Assembly: GCA_965116325.1 (NCBI GenBank)
Contig: OZ220675.1
Location: 186,001-250,000, forward strand
Reading direction: 5' to 3'
From: JAGWBF01 sp965116325
GTDB lineage: Bacteria; Chloroflexota; Dehalococcoidia; Lucifugimonadales; JAGWBF01
Length of the DNA: 64,000 bases
Shown here: positions 1-7,228 of the stretch, in pieces
How the letters are laid out: each line of letters starts with the position of its first letter
Numbering within the stretch: position 1 is the first letter of the stretch
Notes under the pieces: generated by a model
What the model was told of the DNA's origin: nothing
Databases searched by the model: none
The model's input: only the letters and a program-made list of their open reading frames with translations
Position numbers and translations under genes: made by a program

Positions 1-584
1 ATGGACTTCAGCAGGGTGATGGCGAACTTGGTATTCAGTTCCAGGGCGTTATCGCCGTCGCTCTGTTTGAATCCGCCGGACTGCTGGAACAGGAGCACCC
101 TGAACCTGTCGAAGCCCGAGTCACGCAGGGCCTTGCGGTACTCGGCCTCGTACATCCCGAAGCGACAGGGGCCGCAGGCGCCAGCCGTCACGAAGACGTA
201 CTTGTCTTCGATGTCTTCCTCGCCGGCTTCCTTCATGTCCTTCAGGTGCTTGACCAAGTTCCCGACTGTGTAGTAGGTGGGGTTGCACTGGCCTCGGTTG
301 CCGTACTCCTTGCCCACCGACAGGGAGTCGTTGTCGGGTGTAGGCAGTATGCGCAGGTTGTAGCCCAGCCCCGTCATGGCGTAGGCCGCCATCTCTTCGT
401 GGGCCTTCGTCAGCCCGCCAAAGAGGATGGTGGTGGAGTCCTTCTGGTCCTTGGTCCAAGCCCGCTCCAGGGGTTTCTGGAAGTGGTCAACCTGCTTGTC
501 TTCCAGCCCCATCTCGGCGCGGAGCTTAGCTTCGTACTCCCGGGCTTTATCCTCGATCTCCTGCTTGTCCATCACTTTTGCCAT
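1..584 (-). CDS. 2-hydroxyacyl-CoA dehydratase-type protein, N-terminal part (cut by window edge)
   Basis: The first 194 residues are visible; the rest lies beyond the window. The start ATG (584-582) follows a good Shine-Dalgarno AAGGAGG. The segment NRGQCNPTYYTVGNL and the later TAGACGPCRFGMYEAEYR, with spaced cysteines, match the COG3581-type partner of BcrAD/DUF2229 activases. Members are thought to bind Fe-S clusters and to work with the activase in ATP-driven radical dehydration or reduction of acyl-CoA substrates. The gene starts 30 bases after the stop of the large activase and is clearly co-transcribed with it. The substrate cannot be inferred. The family call is fairly safe; the enzymatic role is inference from the neighbour. 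Confidence 0.8.
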   Translation of the reverse strand, partial: MAKVMDKQEIEDKAREYEAKLRAEMGLEDKQVDHFQKPLERAWTKDQKDSTTILFGGLTKAHEEMAAYAMTGLGYNLRILPTPDNDSLSVGKEYGNRGQCNPTYYTVGNLVKHLKDMKEAGEEDIEDKYVFVTAGACGPCRFGMYEAEYRKALRDSGFDRFRVLLFQQSGGFKQSDGDNALELNTKFAITLLKS

Positions 585-614
585 GTCCGTATCCTCCTTA
601 GAGATGCTGGCGAG

Positions 615-3600
615 TTAATCGGCCTGTATAAGCTCTTCAATCTTTTCTTCGGCACCTTCGGATGAGTCTTTGCCGGGCAAGGTGAAGTTCAGCAGATGCA
701 CCACCTCGCCCTGGCCTGAGCCATTATCGTTGCCGTGGGGCAGCTCCATGTTCACCAACTGGACCGGTGAGCTGCCGTGCAGGTGCGGCGTCCCCTGCCC
801 TCGGGGGTTGTTGTTACCGCCCGGCTGCTCGAAGGCCTTCAGGGAGTAGTCCTTGACCGGAGACCCGCAGCTTGCGGACCCGCTGCCGAACTCTTCTTCA
901 GGCAGATCCCCGGCGGTGTTGGCGGCGCGAATCTGGTCATACGCATCCGAGCCCGCCACGCCGTCGTCAGATTGGCTGGCCGAGAGGGGCCCCGCCACCA
1001 GCAGGGGATCTTGGTTATCCATCTTCTCAAGAGACAGGGGCACCCAGTTGCCACCCTGGTGTTCGTGGGAGTCCTGACCGTTTCTGCCTGAGCTCGCCGG
1101 GCGGGAGTCGTTGCCGCTGAAGGCGATATGGCCACCCGTTTCCAGCTTCTCCTGGGCCTTGGCGCTGGATGCTTCCAGGTGTTTCCTGTAGGCGGCGACC
1201 ATCTGCTGGAGCTCGGTCTCCGAGGTCTTCCGCTTCTGCAGGTGTTCCTGGTAACGGGCGAGGAAGTAGTCGATGGTCTCCACGCGAATCTTAATGGATC
1301 CCGTCGGCTTGTTCTCATCGATGTCGTGGAAGGTGAAGTAGGGGGTGTTTGACGCCTCGATAATGTTCTCGATGGTGTTGTAGATGGGAGCATCATGGCC
1401 GCACTTGAAACTGGACAGATCAATGGCTACCAGGTTCGGATGCCGGGCCACATACTTGGCCCCCCAGACCTTCTTGCTGGAGTTTTCGCTGTAGGCGTTC
1501 TTCCAGACATCGGTGATGTCCATTGGGTCGGTGATTACCCCGGCCCGGACTTCGTCTCCGAAGAGCCTTTCCAGGATGTCGGGGTCCTGGGGCAGGGAGT
1601 CCACGCTGAAGATGGGGTACCCCTTCTTCTGGATTTCGATCATGATCTCGTGGTTGAGTCCGGGGTCGTTGTGGTAGGGACGGGCCAGCATGACCACTCC
1701 CAGCTTCCCTTCCTCCTCCAGCTGATCGAGCACCTTGCGGGCGTCGGCCCTGAGGGACACCTCGAAGTATCGACGCCAGACCCTGAAGGCTGTTTCGATG
1801 GCTTCCTCGTTCTCTTCTTCCGTCACCCCAAGGATGTCCTTGAAGCAGTCGTGCATCTGTATCTTGAACAGCTCCCAGTTGGACATATCCAGGGAGGGGG
1901 CAACGTATTGAATCTCCTGCTCGCTGAAGATGTCCCCTTCCTTGGTGAAGGCGGCCTTGACCACCTCGGGGCTGATGGCAACGGTGGGACAAGCGGCGGT
2001 GTCGACGGTGTTCACAAGCTCAGTGCGCATCTTGTTGATGATGGGGAAGAAGATGATATCGGGCTTGTCCTTGGCGTCGTACACCAGGTTGTGTACGTGG
2101 GCTATCGCGACCTTGCTGGGGAAGCACTGGTCGATGGACCCACGGCGGGAACCCTTGTACCACATGAGCGGATCGGTGTAGTCGGAGTAGGTGATGTGCC
2201 TGAAGTTAAGCCCCAGGGCCTCGAAGTAGGCTGAGAAGAGGGGCGAGAGAGTGTACATGTTCAGCACCCGGGGCATGGCGATCCTGATGTCTTCCCGCAG
2301 TTTCCGTACCTCGGGGGTAGCCTTTACTGGCGTAGTCTTTTCGGGTTTCTTGGCGAAGGGCCTCAACCACCGGCGAGCAGTTTCCTGGATTTCCTCTTCT
2401 TCATCGTCCCTCATGGATGCAACCTTTGGAGGGCTGAAGCTGCGGAAAGCCTCGGTGGATGCCTTTTCCACAAAGTTGGGATTGGCCTTGCGTATCTCGT
2501 CCAGCTTCGCCTTGATCACCTTCATGTCGTCCATCTTCTCCACCGTGCCCTTCTCGCAGGTGGCGATGATGAAGCGGTTGGTCTCCCCGGCGGGCGAAGT
2601 TGTGTCGATGTATGTGCGCAGGCACTTGTTCTTGCAGAAGCTGCACCGGGTGGACTCATCCCTGGTTGCGGTGAACTCCAGGTTTTCCGCCGACTCCAGG
2701 CCGATGAAGGACGAGTCCCGCTCGGCCGCAACGCGGATCGCCTCAAGGGCGGCGCCGATGGCCCCGCTTTCTCCGGTGAACTGATGAACCTTGATGGTGG
2801 AGTTGGGGACCTTGGACTTTATGAAGTCGTACTGGGACTTGACGGCCGCCAGGTTGTGCTGGGTGCCCCCCTGCAGAACGAAGTTCGTTCCGAACTTGTT
2901 CAGATTGGGCTCAGCCACCACGTACAGCCAGATGTTCTTGGGCAGCACCTTGGCAAGCCCAGCCATGATCTCTTTCTTCTCCCAGCCTAGCTGCTGGAAG
3001 TTCACGATGTCCGTCTCCATGAACACGGCGCAGCCGTACCCAAAGACGGGAAGGCGCTCTGCCTCGAAGGCAACATCGGCGTACTCGGCAACCGAGTAGC
3101 CGAACTTGGCCGCGGTGCTTTGCAGGAAGTAGCCGTTGCCTGCCGAACACTGGGTGTTCAGCTTGAAGTCTTTGACCTTGCCTCCCTTGAGGACTATGAC
3201 CTTGATATCCTGGCCCCCCACATCGACGATCACATCCACGTCCTTGTAGTAGTGGAGGGCGGACTTGGTGTGGGCCACTGTCTCGACAATGGCAACATCG
3301 GCGGCGAGAGATTCCTTGAGCATGTCCTTGGCGTACCCGGTGGTCCCCACGCCTGTCACGTTGAGGATGGCCCCCTGGTCTTCCACGTACTCCCGGAGCT
3401 CCTTCAGGATGTCCTGGGTGTCAGCCAGGGGATTGCCCTTGGAAAGCTGGTAGGCGGTTGCCAGGAGGTTGCCCTCGTGGTCCATGAGGACTGCCTTGGT
3501 GGAGGTGGAGCCTCCGTCGATGCCGATGAAGGCGGACACCGTTTCTCCGACCTCGAACTTGGCAGGCTCCCAGGGGTCTCGGGCAAAGAGTTTCTTAAAC

Positions 3601-4619
3601 TCCTCAAGCTCTTCTTCCGTCCTGGACAAGCCGACATCCCCCGAGGCTTCCCGCATTTGGGTACGTCCCACCTCGATGAACTCCTCCAGGGCTGTGGTGC
3701 CGGTGAAGAGGCCAACGTCAGGGTCCTCCGTCTTGCCGTAGAGAACCGAGCCGATGGCCGCGTAGTACTGGGCGTTTTCCGGAACGATGATGAGATCTCG
3801 AGGCTCTACGCCTTCGGGAAGGGGGAAGTTTCGCTCTTCCCATATCTTGGGAATGTTGTTCTTCCAGCAGTCCCGCATTGCAGGAATGTAGGTGTTGGGG
3901 CCTCCCAGCAGGAGGACAGTCGGACGGAGGGTGTTTCCCCGGGTCAGGACGCTGAGGTTCTGTTGAACTATGGCCTCGAACAGGGATGCCATAAGCTCGT
4001 GGGGCGGCACTCCGTTCTTCTGGAGGCCATTGATGTCAGTCTCGGCGAATACTCCGCACTTTCCAGCTACGGGGTGGAGCTTCACATCGTAGTACTCCAG
4101 CGCTGTGAGCTGCTCCCCGGTGAGCCGCACCTTGGCGTTGATCTTGTCAATGACTGCGCCCGTACCTCCGGCGCACTTGTCGTTCATGCTGGGGACCTTG
4201 CGCTTTGTCCCCGTTTCCTGGTCGGTAAACCAGATGATTATCTTGGCGTCCTGACCCCCCAGCTCTATGACGGAGCCTGCTTCGGGGTACAGGTGCTCCA
4301 CGGCGAGGGAGACGGCATTGACCTCTTGGACGAATTTGGCGCCGATGTACTCCTTGAGCATCCCCCCGCCGCTGCCGGTGATGAATATGCGGAAGCTATC
4401 GTCGGGCGCTTGAAACTCGTCCCGGATGCGCTGGAGGAACTCGAACACCTTCTCCGGCTGCTTGGTCTGGTGTCGTTCGTAGTCCTTCCAGAGAATCTCG
4501 TCGGTCGATGGGTCCATAACCACCGCCTTTACGGTGGTGGAACCCACGTCCAACCCGACCATCAGGGTGCCAACCGCGCTTCCTTGGTTGTTACTGGCCG
4601 TATGTGTAGTTGCTACCAT
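615..4619 (-). CDS. Acyl-CoA dehydratase activase: two BcrAD/BadFG ATPase domains plus DUF2229
   Basis: This 1334-residue protein has two ASKHA-fold ATPase domains in tandem: residues about 21-330 (DVGSTTVKAVVMD at 24-36, Cys149 in KCAGGTGA, Cys188) and about 364-650 (GIDGGSTSTKAV at 366-377, Cys491, Cys530). The paired cysteines are those that hold the bridging [4Fe-4S] cluster in activases of 2-hydroxyacyl-CoA dehydratases and benzoyl-CoA reductases. A Cys-rich segment (RCSFCKNKC) follows near residue 660 and then the DUF2229 domain from about 775. The last 170 residues (from about 1163) are polar, rich in Gly, Ser, Asn and Asp, and lie outside the recognised domains. ATG is preceded by AGGAAGAGG. 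A TetR gene lies upstream on the same strand and a dehydratase-type partner downstream. ATP-driven electron injection is family knowledge; the substrate is unknown. Confidence 0.88.
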   Translation of the reverse strand: MVATTHTASNNQGSAVGTLMVGLDVGSTTVKAVVMDPSTDEILWKDYERHQTKQPEKVFEFLQRIRDEFQAPDDSFRIFITGSGGGMLKEYIGAKFVQEVNAVSLAVEHLYPEAGSVIELGGQDAKIIIWFTDQETGTKRKVPSMNDKCAGGTGAVIDKINAKVRLTGEQLTALEYYDVKLHPVAGKCGVFAETDINGLQKNGVPPHELMASLFEAIVQQNLSVLTRGNTLRPTVLLLGGPNTYIPAMRDCWKNNIPKIWEERNFPLPEGVEPRDLIIVPENAQYYAAIGSVLYGKTEDPDVGLFTGTTALEEFIEVGRTQMREASGDVGLSRTEEELEEFKKLFARDPWEPAKFEVGETVSAFIGIDGGSTSTKAVLMDHEGNLLATAYQLSKGNPLADTQDILKELREYVEDQGAILNVTGVGTTGYAKDMLKESLAADVAIVETVAHTKSALHYYKDVDVIVDVGGQDIKVIVLKGGKVKDFKLNTQCSAGNGYFLQSTAAKFGYSVAEYADVAFEAERLPVFGYGCAVFMETDIVNFQQLGWEKKEIMAGLAKVLPKNIWLYVVAEPNLNKFGTNFVLQGGTQHNLAAVKSQYDFIKSKVPNSTIKVHQFTGESGAIGAALEAIRVAAERDSSFIGLESAENLEFTATRDESTRCSFCKNKCLRTYIDTTSPAGETNRFIIATCEKGTVEKMDDMKVIKAKLDEIRKANPNFVEKASTEAFRSFSPPKVASMRDDEEEEIQETARRWLRPFAKKPEKTTPVKATPEVRKLREDIRIAMPRVLNMYTLSPLFSAYFEALGLNFRHITYSDYTDPLMWYKGSRRGSIDQCFPSKVAIAHVHNLVYDAKDKPDIIFFPIINKMRTELVNTVDTAACPTVAISPEVVKAAFTKEGDIFSEQEIQYVAPSLDMSNWELFKIQMHDCFKDILGVTEEENEEAIETAFRVWRRYFEVSLRADARKVLDQLEEEGKLGVVMLARPYHNDPGLNHEIMIEIQKKGYPIFSVDSLPQDPDILERLFGDEVRAGVITDPMDITDVWKNAYSENSSKKVWGAKYVARHPNLVAIDLSSFKCGHDAPIYNTIENIIEASNTPYFTFHDIDENKPTGSIKIRVETIDYFLARYQEHLQKRKTSETELQQMVAAYRKHLEASSAKAQEKLETGGHIAFSGNDSRPASSGRNGQDSHEHQGGNWVPLSLEKMDNQDPLLVAGPLSASQSDDGVAGSDAYDQIRAANTAGDLPEEEFGSGSASCGSPVKDYSLKAFEQPGGNNNPRGQGTPHLHGSSPVQLVNMELPHGNDNGSGQGEVVHLLNFTLPGKDSSEGAEEKIEELIQAD

Positions 4620-4700
4620 GTTGGCCCTCTTCCTTATTTGGAATATCCCGGATGCTCTTCGGGCATCGAATTACTCTAAGCTTCGCCGGTGTCTGGGTTC

Positions 4701-5357
4701 CTAGCGTCCCGCCTTTACGGCGGTGCGGCCCTTGTCCCTCTCGTGCAGAAAGCTCATCTGGCCTTCTTTCAGAACCGCCCGCAGGCCGAAGGCCAGGAGC
4801 TCCTGCACCGTTTCCTCCACGTTGGTCTCTTCTTTTGGAGCTATGATCATCTGGTGCACCACCTCTTTCACCGCGCCCATGAGGGAGTAGGACACCAGGC
4901 GGGTGTCACAGGGACGGACCAGGTCGAGCGCTATGCCGAGGACGAGCGAGCTTTCGATCATGTCCGCGACCTGCTGGTAAAAGTCGTATAGCCGGGACTC
5001 CACGCTTTCGCTCATGGAGCTGGTCTGGCTCAACAGGATCGCTGAGAGATCCCTGTCGGCCAGCACCAGGTCCAGCACCCGCGTGAGGTTGTCGTTTATC
5101 TGCTCCAGGGGATGAGGGTCACCCGGTTCCAGAGAAATGGGCTTTATCTGGTCACTCAAGCTCTGGAGGGAAGAGTCCAGCAGACTCTGGAAAAGGTGGA
5201 GCTTATTGTCAAAGTGCAGGTAGAAGGTTCCGCGGGCAATGCCCGCTTCCTGGACGATGAGGGATACGCTGGTCGCGTGAAAACCCCTGGTTGCAAAAGA
5301 CCGCTTTGCTGAATCGACCAGCCTTTGGAGCCGCCCATCCCGTTCGTCGTCGTTCAT
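4701..5357 (-). CDS. TetR/AcrR-family transcriptional regulator
   Basis: The product is 218 residues. The N-terminal helix-turn-helix reads SFATRGFHATSVSLIVQEAG followed by IARGTFYLHFDNK, a classic TetR DNA-binding signature at residues about 15-50; the remainder is a helical ligand-binding domain. I chose the ATG at 5357 because it has GGGGGAG upstream and places the HTH at the usual distance from the N-terminus; the frame is open further upstream but that part is unlike TetR proteins. It lies directly upstream of the dehydratase activase on the same strand and probably controls it and itself. The inducer is likely an acyl-CoA or aromatic compound, which is inference only. Confidence 0.85.
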   Translation of the reverse strand: MNDDERDGRLQRLVDSAKRSFATRGFHATSVSLIVQEAGIARGTFYLHFDNKLHLFQSLLDSSLQSLSDQIKPISLEPGDPHPLEQINDNLTRVLDLVLADRDLSAILLSQTSSMSESVESRLYDFYQQVADMIESSLVLGIALDLVRPCDTRLVSYSLMGAVKEVVHQMIIAPKEETNVEETVQELLAFGLRAVLKEGQMSFLHERDKGRTAVKAGR

Positions 5358-5400
5358 CCAGCCGCTCCCCCAATTGCCCGGTTGAGGTCGGTCTGGGCGG

Positions 5401-5429
5401 ATGGTATAGAGAGTGAACAGTGCTGTCAA
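5401..5429 (-). promoter_or_regulatory. Sigma-70-type promoter of the TetR gene with overlapping small palindrome
   Basis: On the minus strand TTGACA (5429-5424) is separated by 17 bases from TACCAT (5406-5401), placing the start of transcription about 40 bases before the TetR ATG. ACAG-TG-CTGT (5417-5426) overlaps the -35 box as a short inverted repeat, a sensible place for TetR autorepression. Operator assignment is tentative. Confidence 0.5.
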
Positions 5430-5616
5430 AACACTTTTTTGAAAAATGACTAAAGTTTGGAGCGAAAACCGTACCTGAAGTACAGCTCCCCGTGCAGCAG
5501 TGGATGTCCAAATTTTCTTTGGGCTCCCGCTCTCGCCGTGATGCCCTTGAACAAGCGTCACCAGAGTGTGAGGTGACCAGGTCGGTGAGGGTACCCCGAG
5601 GGGCCAGGAGTGCCCA

Positions 5617-6180
5617 CTAGAAATACTTGTCGATTCCCCCGTACCCTATCTGTTTCCCTTTCTCGCTCGCCTTTACCAGGCTCTCCAGCCGACTTACAAA
5701 AACCTCCGGTCGCACCCTTGCGACGTCGATGTATGCCACCCGGATTCGTTGGTAAGCCGGCGAGAAGCCCTGGAAGTGCTTCCACGCCTCGCTGTTCGCC
5801 CGAATCGCCTCCAGGATGTCCTGGGGAAACACGTACTCTTCATTCAGCACGCGCTCCAGGGAGTCTCGCAATGAAGGATGCAGCAGGCCCTCCGCCGCCA
5901 GCCAGCGGAGCCTCTCCTTGTTCATCTGGGAGTAGCTGCTCTTGGGATTCCTCGGCGTGAAGCGCTGGACGGCGTGCAGGCTGTCCAGCTTTTTGATGAT
6001 GCTGTCGATCCAGCCAAAGCACAGGGCCTCCTCTACCGCATCGTTGTAAAGGATGCGCTGCTCGCCCGACGCCTTTTGGGGATACACCAGCCAGATCTCC
6101 TTCGCCGACTGGAAGTTGGCCTCCAACCACCTCCGCCAGGCCTTCCTCTCACTAACGTACAGAGTCTCTCCTATTTCCAT
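5617..6180 (-). CDS. YdeI/OmpD-associated family protein
   Basis: The 187-residue protein carries the hallmark stretch of the YdeI family in its middle, EALCFGWIDSIIKKLD followed by RFTPRNPKSSYSQMNKERL, and a C-terminal helical tail ending GGIDKYF. Length and motif order match full-length members. In E. coli YdeI has been linked to envelope stress and peptide resistance, but the biochemical activity of the family is not established. It stands alone between the TetR gene and ferredoxin, on the minus strand. The ATG at 6180 gives the expected N-terminus. Confidence 0.8.
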   Translation of the reverse strand: MEIGETLYVSERKAWRRWLEANFQSAKEIWLVYPQKASGEQRILYNDAVEEALCFGWIDSIIKKLDSLHAVQRFTPRNPKSSYSQMNKERLRWLAAEGLLHPSLRDSLERVLNEEYVFPQDILEAIRANSEAWKHFQGFSPAYQRIRVAYIDVARVRPEVFVSRLESLVKASEKGKQIGYGGIDKYF

Positions 6181-6320
6181 AGAAGCCTCATTCCGTTCAC
6201 CCCTTTATCTTAGCCGCGCTGGCCATGAAGATGCCTTTCTGTAACCCAGGTGGCAGGCGTACGGGTGAATCTGGCCCCAAATCCCAGCCTTCGTCTACGG
6301 CTGGGAGAAGGGGCAACACA

Positions 6321-6354
6321 AACATGACCCAGGGTGAAGTCCCTGGGTCATGTT
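6321..6354 (-). terminator. Hairpin terminator after the ferredoxin gene
   Basis: A perfect 14-bp stem (6321-6334 with 6341-6354) closes a 6-base loop. On the minus strand it lies about 70 bases past the ferredoxin stop and is followed by a moderately T-rich stretch (TGTTTGTGTT). It is the strongest hairpin in this gap. The rest of 6181-6421 shows nothing recognisable. Confidence 0.6.
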
Positions 6355-6421
6355 GAAAGATCTTTGGTGTGCTGTGCCGAAAGGTTGCTCGGCGGCACGC
6401 CGGCCGGTCGCCCTTAACGGC

Positions 6422-6694
6422 TTACAGGTGGGTCTTAAGAGTAGAGAGGTCCCTATCCTTGAAGTAGTCGTAGTTCATGGCGATGTAGCTGTTCCACTGC
6501 TCGGGAACGGCATCTTCGGCGAAGATGGCGTTGACCGGGCAGACCGGCTCGCACGCTGCGCAGTCGATGCATTCGTCCGGATTGATCATGAAGTATTCGT
6601 CTTCATCGGTGGTGTAGATGCAGTCCACCGGGCAAACATCCACACACGCTCCGTCCTTAACTCCCACGCACGGCTCGGTAATGATGTACGTCAT
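6422..6694 (-). CDS. fdxA: Seven-iron (3Fe-4S/4Fe-4S) ferredoxin, FdxA type
   Basis: A 90-residue ferredoxin. Cys9, Cys17 and Cys21 (EPCVGVKDGACVDVCP) have the wide C-x7-C-x3-CP spacing typical of the 3Fe-4S site, and CIDCAACEPVCP supplies the 4Fe-4S site. The tail AEDAVPEQW is typical of actinobacterial and chloroflexal FdxA. It acts as a soluble one- or two-electron carrier. The start ATG at 6694 has GAGGGGGAAG upstream. It is apparently monocistronic: a stem-loop follows it and a gap of about 120 bases separates it from ruvX. It could supply electrons to the dehydratase system downstream, but nothing in the sequence proves that. Confidence 0.9.
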   Translation of the reverse strand: MTYIITEPCVGVKDGACVDVCPVDCIYTTDEDEYFMINPDECIDCAACEPVCPVNAIFAEDAVPEQWNSYIAMNYDYFKDRDLSTLKTHL

Positions 6695-6817
6695 TTGTTG
6701 GCGCTTCCCCCTCTCAGGTTACAGGTGATTTGTCGTGCCCGGTCAGACCCAGGCTCACCAATAGTATAACAGACGAAAGGTTATCCCGTCCCTTTTTCTT
6801 AGTCAAGACGCATCCCT

Positions 6818-7228
6818 TTAGGATGTCTGGTCCAGGTAGTCTTGGAGAATGACCGCGGCTGAGGCGGCGTCTATATCGCCCCTGCCCATGTCACGAGTTA
6901 TTTTGACCTGGCCCATTCGCCTGGTCGCCTCCTGCGTGGAGTGCTGTTCCGAGACCCGGGTGATGGGCAGACTGGTGTGCTGGCGCAGCACGTTGACAAA
7001 CCGCAGGGTCTTCTTGGCTTGAGGGCCTGTGCTCCCATCCAGGGAGTAAGGAATGCCGACCACGATCTCCGAGGCGTTCCTGGAGGAGGCCTCCTCAAGC
7101 ACTCGCTTTACATCTTCCTTGAGCTTGGTGCGCTCGATGAACCCGGCGGGCACGGCTGTCTTGAGACCACCCGGGCTGACGGCTAGGCCTATGCGCCGGT
7201 CGCCCACATCCAGTCCCAGGATCGTCAG
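6818..7228 (-). CDS. ruvX: Holliday junction resolvase-like RuvX (YqgF family)
   Basis: An RNase H-fold nuclease of the RuvX/YqgF family, needed for 5' processing of pre-16S rRNA in E. coli and also proposed as a Holliday junction resolvase. The body shows DRRIGLAVS, VVGIPYSLDGS, SEQHSTQEA and the final GDIDAASAAVILQDYL with its acidic residues. The obvious GTG at 7207 would begin inside the first catalytic block and lose its aspartate. The frame upstream encodes LTILGLDVGDRR, exactly the family N-terminus, and contains no ATG, GTG or TTG. I place the start at a CTG (7228-7226) that overlaps the alaS stop as CTGA. That start codon is inference; the product assignment is secure. Confidence 0.85.
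   Translation of the reverse strand: MTILGLDVGDRRIGLAVSPGGLKTAVPAGFIERTKLKEDVKRVLEEASSRNASEIVVGIPYSLDGSTGPQAKKTLRFVNVLRQHTSLPITRVSEQHSTQEATRRMGQVKITRDMGRGDIDAASAAVILQDYLDQTS

Noticed and set aside
3120..4679. A 519-codon plus-strand open frame opposite the activase
   Set aside because: Antisense shadow of a conserved two-domain ATPase; no recognisable protein features.
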